DNA of 64,000 nucleotides, taken from NCBI GenBank assembly GCA_017979445.1, contig CM030706.1:32133330-32197329 (forward strand). Direction: 5' to 3'. The notes beneath the pieces were generated by a model. That model saw only the letters and a list, made by a program, of their open reading frames with translations, had not been told where the DNA came from and did not search any database. This DNA comes from Akebia trifoliata (Eukaryota; Streptophyta; Magnoliopsida; Ranunculales; Lardizabalaceae). How positions within the stretch are numbered: the stretch's first letter is position 1; every line of letters begins with the position of its first letter. Shown here in pieces: positions 33,557-47,300 of the stretch. The position numbers were made by a program, and so were the translations under genes.

Positions 33557-36500
33557 TATGAAAAAACATTCCATAATCATCACCATTAAGCATATGAGTA
33601 AGTAAATGATGTTAGGATTATCCAAGTAGTAGAGAAAAATAGATGATTGAATTCAAAGACAGTTGAAGTGATATTTTAAATCAACATGGCTGAAATTCTT
33701 TTTTTGAAGAGGTCCTCAAGAAAGAGGCCTTGATACCATGTAAATTTTAAGTTAACAAAACAAAAAATGATTGAGTAAACGTGTGTCATTCTTTGTAGTT
33801 TGTCGAGATTAAATAGTTATAACGATCCTTAATTGAAGGATGACATTAGTAACAAAAGGAAAAAAACAACAAAATGTGGTTACACTAGATAAACCTAACA
33901 TATCCGAGTTTGAGCAGCGGTGGACTTTTATGTTAAAAAACCTATCACTAAACGTAAGTTGTATTTTAAAGTAAGAAACAAATGATACGTCATTATAGAA
34001 GGTGCTAACGTGCTAAGTCGGTTTAGTTTATGAGTGTTGATACCATGAATTGGGTTCAAAACTGTGTTCACCTACCAATTATTAATCACTAACCCGTTTC
34101 CTAATATAAAAAAAGAAGATAAGATAATGTCAAATATTATTGTAAGATCCTATAATTTGTCGAAACTTTCATCACAATAGTTTTTCTTAACATACAATAA
34201 ACCAACTAAATATTATCGATAGTAATATTGAGTAAAATTTTAAAAATCAAAATGAACCAATGATCTAACCGTTAGACCAGAAGGATTTCTTCTATGTAAG
34301 TTGCAATCCGATGTTCTCTTCTTGATGGTAGAGTTTGTTTGTGAAGATAAAAACATTGAGTTCATAGTCAATGATGATACACTAAAATTTGGTAAGTTGT
34401 TTTGTCTGGATATCTAATGTCACTTATTTTGAAGTAAGATATTCTCGTTTTATATGGTTTGAATGGGCTTCCCCCTCGATAACCACGAGTTGTCTCGACT
34501 CAAAGAGTCATAAGCCACCTCGAGCAAGTAAATAATATAGCTTGCTAGTTACCATTTAGTGTTGTAGGATCCCTGTCCACCATCAAATATTCATTAGATA
34601 TCAATCATATGTAACACATTGATGTTGGTTAGAATTCGGGGTCATACACACACATTAGAATTATTTTGTTAAAATATTTAAAAATTAATGAGATTCACCT
34701 TAGTTCATGGATGTATCATGAACCTAGGACATTAATTTCATTTTGGAGAATCATCATTTGAAGACCAAACAAATCCTTTCATGAAAAATTGTAATATTTG
34801 ACAAGATGACGAAAGTGGCCTTGATGCTGAGACACACTTAAAGACTACATCATTCCTAGGAAAATCTTCAAAGAACAAATAAGCAATATACATCGTAAGT
34901 GATTTTATTATAAAATCACGATAAATAAAATGAGGTTTTGTTACTATAGTAAATATTTACATATGGTGTAATTTTATAAAAATAATACTTATAGAGTATA
35001 TTCATAACATAATGGTTTGGTACTATCATTGCTCTAACATAATAAAAAATATCATATAGTTACTATAGTAAAAGTCTTGATCCTATCCACCCAGGGAGAG
35101 TTGAAACCCCATTCCCACACTTTAAATCTTATCACATATTATCATTATAAGAAACTAAAATTTCTTTCAATGCAATAGTTGAGAGATCAATGTGCTAAGA
35201 TTTGAGGTGTGAGATTTTAAGTTTCCTCCTAAAATGTTGAAGTTTCAAACTTTTTTTGAAGAATGTTTACTTTAACTTGTGCACATAATTTTTATTTTAT
35301 ATGATTAAAAGTGTTTATTCTTAGTATCTTTTATATAAATTTTTTTTATTAATGAAATAAAACAAACTACTTGGGGTTCAACTGGCCAATTAGAAACACA
35401 AACAATATAAATAATAAACCAGTACATCCAAGAAATCCTAAAAAAGAAATCCATTAAATTCTCTAAAGATCTTACACCATGAAATAGAAATCCCATAATT
35501 GAAATATTAACTTTTGACGTGAATGCTCAAAATCCTAATAAATCGATCATTCATTTCTTTCTATATTTTCCAACAAATGAAAAATAAGAATATGTTTCAT
35601 GGGATCTGTTATAAGGCTACAAACGATACTCCAAGAGATTGTCATCCTTCTAACCAATAATACAACGAACTAGGCAAACACCCCATACATAAAATAGAGG
35701 TAATGAATTAGGAAAAGTTTCAAGTAAACACTTTGTTATTATTCATGGTAACATTTTCTCCCTTAATTTTCATGTAATTTCTTTATTTCATTTTCTATTG
35801 TATGATGGTATAATGTTTTGAAATACCTAAAATATTGTAAATATATTTCAATGTACTCTCTCTTAATTAGTGGTACTGCAAATACTAATGTTAGACATAT
35901 CAAATCCTTCCACACATGTCCATGCATGTCTTTGCTTTATCAACTTGATTGTGGAATCTAATGTAATTCATTAAACAAACTCACAAATTCTGTATGGAGC
36001 TCTATCCATTTACAATCAATGTTTCATTCATGTTTAAGGACATTAATCAAGTTCAAGCAATTTCTCACAATCTAAAAAAAAATGTAAATGGCTTATCATA
36101 TAAGTAAAGGGGTAGATGAAAATTCTGAAGTCATAAGGCGGGGTCTAAAAGAGATGGTGAGTTTGCAAACCATTTTTGTCATGCAACACGATAAGGACAT
36201 ATGCTACAAAGAAACAGAGAGGGCCTACTAAAAAGTTATAAGTCAAGGTCTTAAATCTTGTGAGTGAATAGGAAAGTACCAAGTTTTACGTTCTAGGTCA
36301 AATGTGTTATAGTAAGAAAAGAGTAGAGATTCGTCTTCCTACTATATATAGTATGATTTTAATCGAGCATTAAAGGTACAGTCAAATACTACCTCAGACA
36401 CCATGGGTGACAAAAGACCAACAATAGGTATGATAACGGTACCATTAGACTATCACCAATCGAGGTAAAACTTGAAAGTACATAATTTTAATGCTATTGA

Positions 36501-38280
36501 TCAAGTCGAACGTAAGTTCGATACAAACCAAGATTATCTAAATAGATATACAACTAAGGCCTTGGGTTAATAAGTGTAGATCATTAGGGTTTATATTAAA
36601 AAGAAGCCAATTGATTCAGTCGGACCTCAGCTTAAATTCAGAGCCTACAACCAAATAAGACAAAGACCTTTAAAAGAGATAAGAGCTCTCCTGTGCACCA
36701 AATCCTTCCTCTGTGGCAATGATCACAAAATTTATAAGGATGAGAGAATGCAATATGCCTTGACTCACCCGCCCCCAAAATATGGAGTTAGAGCATAATC
36801 CAAACTCCCGAGCTTATCTAAGTTCGGTTCACATCTGGATAATACCACATAAGGATCTAAACCTGAGATTGTATTTTACCCTCGCTCGTTCCTAGTCCCT
36901 ATCTTGCATATGACTTGAAGCCGAGCTCGTACTTGGTCCCTACCTCATTTTTTATCTAATCCCTTGCACGTATCTAAATTCAAGCATATTCTTTCACATT
37001 AAATAAAATGCAAACAAGATTTCATTAGATTGATAGGACATCACATGCTAGAATTCTTCCCTTATCTACTTTACATTAATGATGTGTAATACTTATACAT
37101 CAGATTCAAGTTGTTGTTGACAAGTGATTGACATACCTTCTAAAGTATTCAAGTACATCTCAACTACCCAGCTTATCATACACCTGAACAAGTAATGTGA
37201 TGACTTCTTCAGTTGGTTGGTTGGTTTGGTTGAGTTCTGATCTTCATATCTGGGCACCGTTCATTTACTTCTTCATTCATCTTCTTTCTATTTGAGTACT
37301 AACTTGATTGTGAGAGCATCCTTAATAGGCACCATATCGGGACCTTATCATTTTCTCATTCTTGTCTTCTATCGACCAGGGAGTGGTGAAAGCGTAGAGA
37401 TCAACCGTCGTCAATAAAGAAAACTGTTTGTTAGATCAATATCAAGCCCTCCATCAAAAGAGGTCAACCATGTCAACATCAACAAAGGATGAAGCTCTTT
37501 AGATCAAGCCTACAATCAGAAGATAATTCTCATCTCGGGGAGTGAAAACCTAAAAAACTCTCCACTATGAGCAAGGAACCCTAGTCAATCAGAAGTCTAC
37601 AACATCTAAATAAAAGATAATTTATATAAATAGTTATGTTTCCATGATCCAAGTGGATAGCTATGTCATTTGACCATCATATCAACCAACCTCTTGAACA
37701 ACAATCATTAGAGTTTGGAAAAAGTGCTTAGCTTACTAAGTTGATTAAAGTTTGTGAACGTTGATACTTGATGTCACAATTTTGGTTCAAAACCTTCTTT
37801 CACCTGTTAATTTCTTATAAAAAATAATTTTATTTAGAGAAAGAGTATCATCACTAAAATTGAAAAGATTTCTGAATCCACGCGCATGCAACCACAATTC
37901 TTTATTTCTCTATATAATAACCAAGAAAAAAAGTAACCCCTACTTGATATGACCACTAATCATTGTAAATCAATACAAAGTAAAAATCAATAAAAACAAG
38001 GTGCTTGGTTGTTTCTCCAAAAGTTTGTCGTAATTTTTTATTAGACTTGTATTAAACAAAGTTCTGATATATTATGCATGCATTAATGTTATACTTTAGT
38101 ATTTTTTTTTCTCTTTTTTTAAATTTTATTATTATTCTATTTTTTTTAATTCTTTTAATTTTTTTTCTACCATTATTTAAGTACAAAATGATTAATCCAT
38201 ATCCAACAATGGTCTAACCAAATTACTAACATTTTGATTTATCTCCAATTTGATTTCAAAATATTAGAAAATATGAAAAA
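33557..38280. other. Gene-poor block; old repeats
   Basis: No gene was recognised in 4.7 kb. Two diverged direct repeats occur near 34008-34090 and 37725-37815 (GTTGATAC...GGTTCAAAAC...TTCACCT), which could be parts of old LTRs. No retroelement coding motif links them. Confidence 0.4.
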
Positions 38281-39217
38281 GGAAATTTTTTTTGACACAC
38301 CACGATACCTTGAGGGCCCTCCAAATTTTTGTGGGGCACCCATAAAAATTAAAAAAAAAATTATGGCCCTCCATGTCTAAGGGCACTCCAATAAAAATCT
38401 CTCTTTACTTTTAAATTATAATCTTAAACTATTGTATCTTCTCATTTGAAATAGTTATGACGATTCTTGTGACTCCAATTCATTGAATCTGACGATTTCA
38501 ACTAGAATCAAATCTGTCATGTTCTTAGCGATTTCTAAAATCCTCTTCAAGATCTAGAATCAACCATCCATTATTTTCCTACAAATATTTCTACACCCTT
38601 GGTTAATCAAATTTTGAAAATGTGTAAAAATTTTGGTGTTTCTGCCCACGGATTCTTCGTCTGGGAAGATTATCGAATTTTATTCATAGCAAAGATAATC
38701 ATTAAATTATTGTAAAAATCCTCTATAGTAATTAGCAATTTCTTTTACTTTAGAATTTTCTTTCTAAAATTATATTGTAATAGTGAAAATCAATGTGAAA
38801 TGAAGTCTCGATTTTTCTAGATTATTTTTATGACTTATTTAGTTAATTTGATTTTAATATTTTTGTGTTGTTGGTTAGATTTTTTGATTGGTTCTACTTT
38901 AATCAGTTTTGCACATCATGTGCTCAATAAAATGCTTAAACGACTAAAATATTATTACTTATCAATTATTCATTCCACATTTTTTTTACTACTTGTTGTG
39001 ACGTCCCTTAAGCACACAAATATTCGCTAAAATGTCTTCACAATCAAACAAACCAATACATGTTAATTTCAAAAAATAAAAATAAAAATGCAACAAACTT
39101 AAATTCCACATATTAATTGTATAGTATTGTTTTTGCAAAAATACGTTGATTTTCTAAACGTATTAAAGATGCAATCTCCGTTGCTTCATCGTCATCTGAA
39201 CCACCTCAATGAAAGTC
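38281..39217. other. AT-rich; possible TE end
   Basis: A short segment at 38300-38395 has related words GGGCCCTCCAA, GGGGCACCC and GGGCACTCCAAT, suggestive of a MITE. No matching far end was found. No gene. Confidence 0.3.
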
Positions 39218-39422
39218 TCTCATAACGTCTAAATGGAGTTGTCATATTGGTCATTGAAAGTATGTTCCTCAAGTGGAGGAAGAAAAATAATAAGAACATG
39301 AAAAGACGAAATAATGTTTCCCATAACTTCTAAATGGAGACGTTGTATTGGTCATTGATGGTATGTCATTCAAGTGGAGGAAGAAGAACAATAAGAACAT
39401 GAACAGATGAAAGAATAGCAAC
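39218..39422 (+). repeat. Two-copy tandem duplication, about 108 bp
   Basis: Copies start near 39218 and 39326. Both contain CATAAC(G/T)TCTAAATGGAG, TATTGGTCATTGA and CAAGTGGAGGAAGAA followed by AACATGAA(A/C)AGA. Confidence 0.8.
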
Positions 39423-40344
39423 AAATAGACGAAGATGTACAATTAGAAGACCAAAAAAAGAATAAGCATATTTTCCTTTAAGGTCATTAAGAACATTTAA
39501 TATTAAAGAATTTTAATAATAATATTGCATTATCTATTTGGTAGAATGGACAATTTGTGAGATGACTAGGACAACCACTTATTGCCAGTTATAGTAAGGG
39601 ACTATAAATTTATTAATCCATGAAATTCAAATCTTGAATTTCTTGCTTGATTTCATACTATCCCTTACAAGTACGTACAACCTCGCACATAAGTTTGAAG
39701 TAGATTGACAACGTCAAAAAATACATACAACTGGAGACGACTATGACTTGGGTAATGTTTGATAATAAATAAATATTTATTTTCATTTAATAAGTAATTA
39801 TTTAATTTTTAATCAATTTTTACTTGATACAACCTGCGAATAGAGATAAAACTATGATGTTGCTCAAAGAATTATTCCATAGCGGTCTGATAAATTACAA
39901 CATTTTAATGAAGAGAAAAAAAAATATACAAGTTCCTATATCCAAAGCATAGGTCACTCACTTCATTAAAAGATAAGGAGGACTACAATGACAATGTAGA
40001 TAAAGACAATAAATATAAACATTCTATTAACGAAGACAATGAAAGAAATAATGATAATGAAATGTTGAATGTTTGTATGACTCAATTTAATTTAAGAATA
40101 TAAAGGGCCAATATTTTGATTAATGTTTATTCCACTCATTTTAATTTAAAAATGTATGAGATACCAATGTTTTGGTTTATGAATGTTTGTATGAATCAAT
40201 TTAATTTGAGACTATGAAAGTTGTTAATGTTTTGATCATTGATGAATATGTTTAATTTGAGAATGTAAGGGTTTAAAATACTACCATATGTTTTGATCCA
40301 CCATGTCAAGAATAATCATTCGACATGCATAGAGTCATGCTACT
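39423..40344. other. No gene recognised
   Basis: AT-rich sequence. Diverged repeats of ATGTTTTGAT and TTTAATTT(G/A)AGA(A/C)TAT occur at 40090-40270. Confidence 0.4.
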
Positions 40345-42800
40345 CTTGTTTTGCTTGGATTGTGATAACTTGTACTTTATGGACTGAGCATACTCAAAAG
40401 TAGACAATCCCCTTTTTCGTACTTGATACAACTTTTGAAGTTTTTTTTAACTGCACTTGACCGTATTTTACTCATTGAAGACACATATGGTATACCCCTT
40501 GTAGACACCTTTTGAACAAGTTCAACCAAATAAGTCATAATAGGATTAACAAGTTTTTTCATCTTCTTAAAGATTTGAGTTCGTTGATCTTGATTTGCTT
40601 CTTCATACTTTTTTTAAACATCTGAATTTCACTTATACTCAAATCACTATTTGAGATATATGCAACTACTAGGGACAGTTGTTTCCAAAAATGATGAATA
40701 CTTGATAAAGGGATATGTTAACCTTCATGAGCAAATTGGACTAGATCATGGGCACATGGTAAAATCGTGTATAAGTCAAATGATAGACCCACAAGAAATT
40801 GTACTTATTCCAATATCATCACATCGTTTCATCTCCTCACGGAATAAATCAAATTCTACAATACAAATACTCCCTCTCAAATTCTTCAACATTGTCAAAT
40901 TATGACCATGCATTATATGGATTAGACTTGACTCAAATGTGTAAGAAATGCATCATAATATGATTGAGAATAAATTATTTAGTAATATCTATTAAGATAT
41001 TCTAAATTAGGATTTATAGATAATTAAAATATTTATATTAGGTTAGTTTCTAATATCTTGGTTGGTGTAATCTTTATAAATACCCTAATAGGGTTCATGT
41101 ATAATCATCTAAGAATTCTTAATAAAACTCATATTTCACATGGTATCAGAGCTTAAGTTTCACTGAGCACATCGATTCTGGTGCACCGTTATTTAGTAAT
41201 GGCTGCCAGACCTAAATCCATTTTTTTTTAAACTTTATTATTGTTCTAGTTTTCTTCAATAAAAATCACACTTCCTTCCATATCTATACAAATCTCTTAT
41301 ATCGAAATATTCATTTTTTACGATCTCATTTTTTTTCTTAGCTAAAATCTCTCCAATTAGAGTTATTTTATTTAAATCGCATAATCCTTCTTTGTATACT
41401 CTTGGGAGAGATCATGACAAATCTGGTTTCGTAAGCCATCGGCTCCAATAGACTCAAAAGAGAAAAAAGAACGTGATGCGACAATGATGGACTTTACAAA
41501 CAGGCGATGACCACTAAGAAGTACGATTGGATTTTGGACAATCTAATAGCATATTAATTGATGAGATCGAGAATATTCATTCAAAGTAATTGTATACTTT
41601 TTCTTCAAAAGACCCTGCAATTACGGGAGGATGTAACAAATGCATCTTATTATGATGCATGAGATACATTGTATCATTGTCAATGTATCTCGTAATAAAA
41701 TGAAGGTTGAAGGTGGTGATTGAAAATAAAATATTTAGTAGTAGATTAAGATATTCTAAATTAGGTATTATAGGTAATTAATATACCTATATTAAGTTAG
41801 TTTCTAATATCTTGGTTGATGTAATCTCTATAAATACCCTAATAGGGTTTATGTAATAATCATCCAAGAGTTCTCAATAAACTCAAATTTCTTGTTTTGA
41901 TATCAAGTTATGTATTGTATCGATTGGTTGTGAAGTTGCACTACGATAGCAAAAAAATGCCTCTTTAATTTGGAGTGAGAAAAAACTTCACTCTGTTGCT
42001 TGTAGTATTTTAAAAAATGGTGTTCAAGTGTTATTTATACTTTATAAGAGAGCACTTTCGAATATTGATAGTAATCCATCTCAAGAGTTAAAAGTCAAAT
42101 CCAAATATTATATCTCTGTAACTAAATGCACAAAATCAAACCATCGTGATAAGAATGATTCTCAGTCTATCTATTTTTTTTCAAAATAATGTTTACAATT
42201 GGCAATCACATTCCGTTATATGTGAAAACGACATAGAAAGTTGATTGCATCCGAAAATATCATTTCTATTGTATTCAACAAAGCCACTTTCCTATCACTT
42301 ACAATAACTGATGGAAATACTTTTGAGTTAAGAGTATTCTTCTAACATTACAAAGTCCACATATAGTTTTACACCTTCTCTATATTTATAAATACAAAAT
42401 CCACACTAAATGTTCTACTAGTTGATACAACCCCTACAATTTGTAATAAAAACATCGTGAATTTGTTTATTTCATAAGTGCAATCCATAAACAACAAATA
42501 TGGGAAACATCTTGCTAGCTAAATGGGCTTAGGATCTACTCAAAATAGATTATTTGTACTATCATTCCTCTTATTCCATTCTACATACCCATGTTTATCG
42601 AAATTCTTCATCAAATGCTGCAACTACGTCTTTTCATCGAATTCGGTAACCTTGACTTTATGTCAAGCATTGTATATTGTCCTGATAATAGATGCATTAA
42701 AATTATTCATCTATTTCAATATGTTTAGGACTTCCTTAAGCTTCACACAACTATTGTTTATATCCTTCAAAATCTACAATTCTTCACTTGTAAGCCTCCC
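40345..42800 (-). pseudogene. MULE (MuDR-type) transposase relic, split by a TRIM-like element
   Basis: In minus-strand translation, 42700-42170 gives FVVYGLHL/MDCTYEINKF-type sequence, TFSVDFVFI, PSVIVSDRKVALLNTIEM and DAINFLCRFHI. These match the MURA/FAR1-type transposase core (TDRELALMNAI, CRWHI). Then HSKLKRHF matches the HAKLKR motif. After the interruption (40961-41892), 40950-40640 continues with the SWIM-like end (a CGS...H...CAH-type segment) and FIKYSSFLET. Many stops and frameshifts. Known: motif order. Inferred: both halves are one element split by the later insertion. Confidence 0.65.
40961..41892 (+). mobile_element. TRIM-like mini LTR retroelement
   Basis: Two direct LTR-like copies of about 180 bp: 40961-41140 (TGATTGAGAATAAAT... 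TTTCACA) and 41717 to about 41892 (TGATTGAAAATAAAAT...). Both share TTAGTTTCTAATATCTTGGT and TATAAATACCCTAATAGGGT, the latter TATA-like. Directly after the first copy lies TGGTATCAGAGC (41141-41152), the primer site complementary to initiator Met-tRNA. The internal part is about 560 bp without coding capacity. The target duplication was not identified. Confidence 0.75.
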
Positions 42801-43950
42801 CATATTAGAGTGTCATTAAAAAATATTTGTTAATAGATAGTTATGTAATATCACATTGAAATTCAACGTTTCAGTAATTGTTTTCTAGAAATTTCACTCC
42901 TTTAAGTGAAAATAAACTATCACATAATTTCGTTCAGTTTGTTTACCAGTAGACTTCTTATCAATTTTTTTCTTACGATCTATCTCGCAATCAAAGTTGA
43001 TTCTAAGGATCTTTCCCTAGTTGTTTGATTTTTTAATAACAATTGTTCCCATGATTTTTCCAATAAATTGACACCAATCAATAAGTTTATCATGAGAGTA
43101 AAATATCTATAATCAAATAACGCAGTGTTAGTTTTACATGTAAATGATATGCTAGAATGAAAAAAAATAATAACATGAGACTCAAATTAAATACATACCA
43201 TATCACTGGTAAAAATGTTTCGTAACATAGAAATTTATATGTTTTGGGTTGAACTCTTATATATTAGAATTTGAAATCTACAATACATAAGTTTTGACAA
43301 TAAAAATCCCAGAATATTTAAATATTTGAATTCTTATTTAAAAAATGAAGCAAATATGCAAAATTACATTGCATCATATTTAATTCACAAAGGAGAAGCA
43401 ATATTGGACTGCATCCACTAGGAAAGTGAAGTATGACCTAAAAAATATTTCAAAAAATGGTTTGAAATTAATTTACTGATTTTTAATGGTTTACCATTGA
43501 TGATTCGTCGATATTTCAGAAAAATATAAAAAAATTTGATGAGATTCTAATCCGATTATCAATGTTAAGCCTTGAAATTTTTGACATGTTGGGTCATTAA
43601 AGAAGACAATGTATTATAGATGGAGGAAAAATGAATGTAGAGTGGGGTAAGCTCAAACAAAAACAAAAAAGTTAAAAATTGATGCCGTTGTAGTATTGTG
43701 GCGTGTTAATATATAACATCCATATGTAAAATGGTTTTTACAAGATAGATATGCATGTTTCCTGGGTTCAAAAGTGGGTTCTCATTTTCGCCAAGTGGAG
43801 GAATAATGTCAAATCTGGACCGTTCATCTGATAAATCAATCCTGCACTGGCAACATGAAAATTGATCCTGGCAAATAGCCTGATTAGTCTCCTCATCCTC
43901 TCCTCTTCGTCGTAAACTTCAAACTTCAAAAAGAAAAACCTTCCTTTCTT
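42801..43950. other. Intergenic, upstream of FRS; no gene seen
   Basis: AT-rich. It may include the 5' part of the MULE relic. The FRS promoter should lie in its right half, but no clear TATA box or other element was fixed. Confidence 0.4.
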
Positions 43951-44324
43951 CTTTAAACCCTAATTATTCAAACCTCTCTGGATTAAACCCTAGCCCTAAT
44001 GGATTTTGATTATTCTCAAACTCGTAATTTTGGGTGAGTGCTCGCAAATCCTAATTCAATCCATCGTTCTAAACCCTAAATTGTCAATTGGACTTTTGTT
44101 CGATCAAGAACTTGCAGAGAATCTCCGATCTGATGTTTATTGGTTGGTTAGTTTTCTTTCATCTCCAAAGCTCTTGATTTTCAGAAACCTTGATTGCATT
44201 TGCAAGAATTAGGTTTGATTGGCTTTGCTTCAACTCTTCCAGAGATTTTCTTTCTTTCTTGTTATTTTGGTCCAATTTTTCAACTGCAATGTTCGTAGAA
44301 TTATTGATTCTCTAGCTGATAACA
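43951..44324 (+). promoter_or_regulatory. FRS 5' leader with AAACCCTA motifs and small upstream ORFs
   Basis: AAACCCTAA-type words occur at about 43955, 43984 and 44070, typical of plant leaders. Several ATGs precede the chosen start (44000, 44006, 44219 and others), so upstream ORFs or a leader intron are likely. The true transcription start is unknown. Confidence 0.45.
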
Positions 44325-47300
44325 ATGAAAACCAAGAAATCCAATCGATCGACCGTACTGCCCACGACGCCCAATTCATCCAATCCCCCACCACAACCTC
44401 CACCTTACCATTTTGTTCCACAACACATCCCTTTCTACCCACCACCACATCACACTTGGTCTGCATTCCCTTGTGCTTGGCCAGTTCCTCCTCCGGGCCC
44501 ACCACCATCGGGTTTCCCAATCCCGATACCGCCTCAAACCGCCCATCCATCGATTCCTCAATTGAACGGTAAGCCATCGTCATCGGGACCTCTGCCCCCA
44601 CCGTATGGCTTGTGGCCCCCACCACCCGGTGCATTTCCTCCCCCACCTATGATGATGGGTCCGGTGATGCCGCCAATGACCACTAGTGCACAAGGTCCAT
44701 CCATTACTGTTAGTGCATCGATGGACCTGCCCTCACAACCAGCCCCACCTTTGAGGAGGCGTCCGGTCACGCGGCGGTTGGCTGCACAGGATCGTGCCGC
44801 TAGTGCTGCAACAACACCAGACCCATCTTCTTCAGTGGCAAGTAAAGGATCTCAAACTCGGCGGGTCAAATCTAAGAAGGTGAATTTACTTTTTTTTTTT
44901 CTAGTTTTAAATTTCTTTGGTAAATGATGTTAGAATTATTCTAAACTCAAGTTATTTTTTTCTGCTCAAGTTTTTAAAGAGCTTTTGTGTACTTCAATTG
45001 CTTTACTTTGGGCAGGACATTTTATGGAGGTGTAAACCTCAAAAAAAATTAGAACAATGCGGGGAAAGGAAGTATGGCTATTTCTCGAGGTTTCAAAATT
45101 TAAGTATCTTAATTAACAAAGCTAGCCCATTCATTCCGAATCAGCCGTTGCATATATCGCATGCTTAAGGTTAGAAAAACAAAGTAACATCTCATAGTTT
45201 TGGCAGTCCTTTGGTTTAACATCATGTTTGCATGTGATGGAAATCGTCATGAACCCTTCATAAGCACTTGGTTTGCCCCTAGGTTCCTTGGAATTTTTTG
45301 TTTCTATGGCGTATTTGCCAATAAGGTCAAACACCATATCTACCCTAAGAGGGATGCTAAGCCTCTTCCCTCTCTCTAGAAAGAAACAGCTTATACTGAA
45401 TTGTACTGATCCCTTTCATTCCATATAAGCCACATCGCTTTGAAGTATTACAATCTAACTTGTGTTAAGACCGGTAAGTCATCTGCTTGGAGGAATGTAT
45501 GCAACATAGATTTGGTGTTTCAAGTGTTTCTTCATTAGAGTTTTTCCCATGGTTTAAAATATCGGAATGGATCGGTTGATACATGCATTGGTATTGGCCG
45601 AGACAGATACGAAACATTGAATTGAATGTTTCGGGAATGTATCAGTTTGTATCGAATGTATCGGACAATACCGAATCAATTTTTTCATTAACTGAAACAT
45701 TCAATTGATACAATGTTTTAAACCTTGGTTTTTCCCTCATAATTCTAGGTATCTACTGCATGGTACTAACTTTTAATATATTTCAATGAAAAACATTTCC
45801 ATTTCCAAGGGGACCGAGAGAACTATTACAGGATTAAATAATTATCAATTATGAATTATGTTTATAAATTAAGAATTATTATAGTGACTTAGACATGTAT
45901 CAGGCCCTTACCATATAGTTTTTTTCAGGATAAGTAACACATTGTTATTAATATTGATAAAGTACTCATGGAGGGAGGAGGTTCCCTAAGAAAAGAATAC
46001 TTAGGAAAGGGATTTTTGAAATGCAGTGGATGATTTCATTTAGACGAAGAAATTTTTAAGCATGCCCTTTTTTACCGAATGAATGGTTACATCATTGGCT
46101 TTTTATAACGAATGAGAAAAATGATTATCCACCTTCTAGCTAGCTTCCTAATGTACTCCAAAAGGTTCTTCAGAAGACATGGAACGGTCACTCATTACAT
46201 GTTCCCTGAATAGTATTTCCAAAATCTCTTACTACCTCCAAGGGTCTCAAAAAGGTCTTGCTAGACATTTTGAAGCCCTTCATGAAATGATCTAAACTCT
46301 TATCACATTTAATTTTCAATAATTAGTACATTTGGATTTCCATGGTTTGATCATGTTCGTTTATTCAATCAGTTACATCTGATGATGGTGACATCTTAAG
46401 TGGAAAGTTCGGTCCATCTTGTGCTTGAATTTTTTTATTAATTTATGAAGCTTCACCACCACCTCCACCTCTACCTCCACCAACACCTTATCCCAAATAT
46501 TTGAGGTCGGCTAAACAAATCTTGTTTGTCCATTTCACTTTGTCCAAAGTCAAGTCTTCTGTTATTGAAAGTGAGTCCAATATTCCTAATACCTTGCATG
46601 CTCTTAATTTATCCCAAGGAATACTATTTCATAATTGAAAGCAATAAAGAATGGAGCATGTCTTAAGTTGTATATAGTGTTCCTTACTGAACAAATCACA
46701 CTCCCAAGTACTAAATGAAATATACTTCAAACATTCCTCTTAGGGATAGGGGGAGGGGATGAGATAACTCACAATTTCTGAGTGAAGGTACTTTCCCAAG
46801 ATAGGCTCCACATAGTGTAGAGAACTTATGAGGAGGTAATTGTAAATCGGTAGATACCCGAGAATGAACAAATAGAAGTTTGACCGAGGCTTGTGTTGAA
46901 CACAATGTCCTTAAGACAATTTTGTTCCCGCAACTTGGTGCACACGGATCAATGAACAATTGTCTCCCGGGATACAACGATCACACGTGTAGAGGCAGCA
47001 CTATAATCTACACGTCTAGCGAACCGAACGCTACTGTTTGTACTCTCAAAAAATGCAAATGGAAAACAGAATGCTAGCACGTTTAAACAGCAAAGAAGAA
47101 GAAGAGAAAATTTTTAGTGAATAAAACTGAGGTCGAGATGACCTATTTATAGAAAATTAAGAGACAATGTGTCTCTTAGGAAAATGAATGTGCATGTGTG
47201 TCTCTTAAAAAGGACATGTGCATGTGTGTCTCTTAGAAAAAGAAAAAGACATGTACATGTGTGTCTCTTAAGAAACAACCCAAAGAAATCAAGGGAGGTA

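Noticed and set aside
44230..44646. 138-aa minus-strand ORF
   Set aside because: Shadow of the proline-rich FRS exon; composition-driven.
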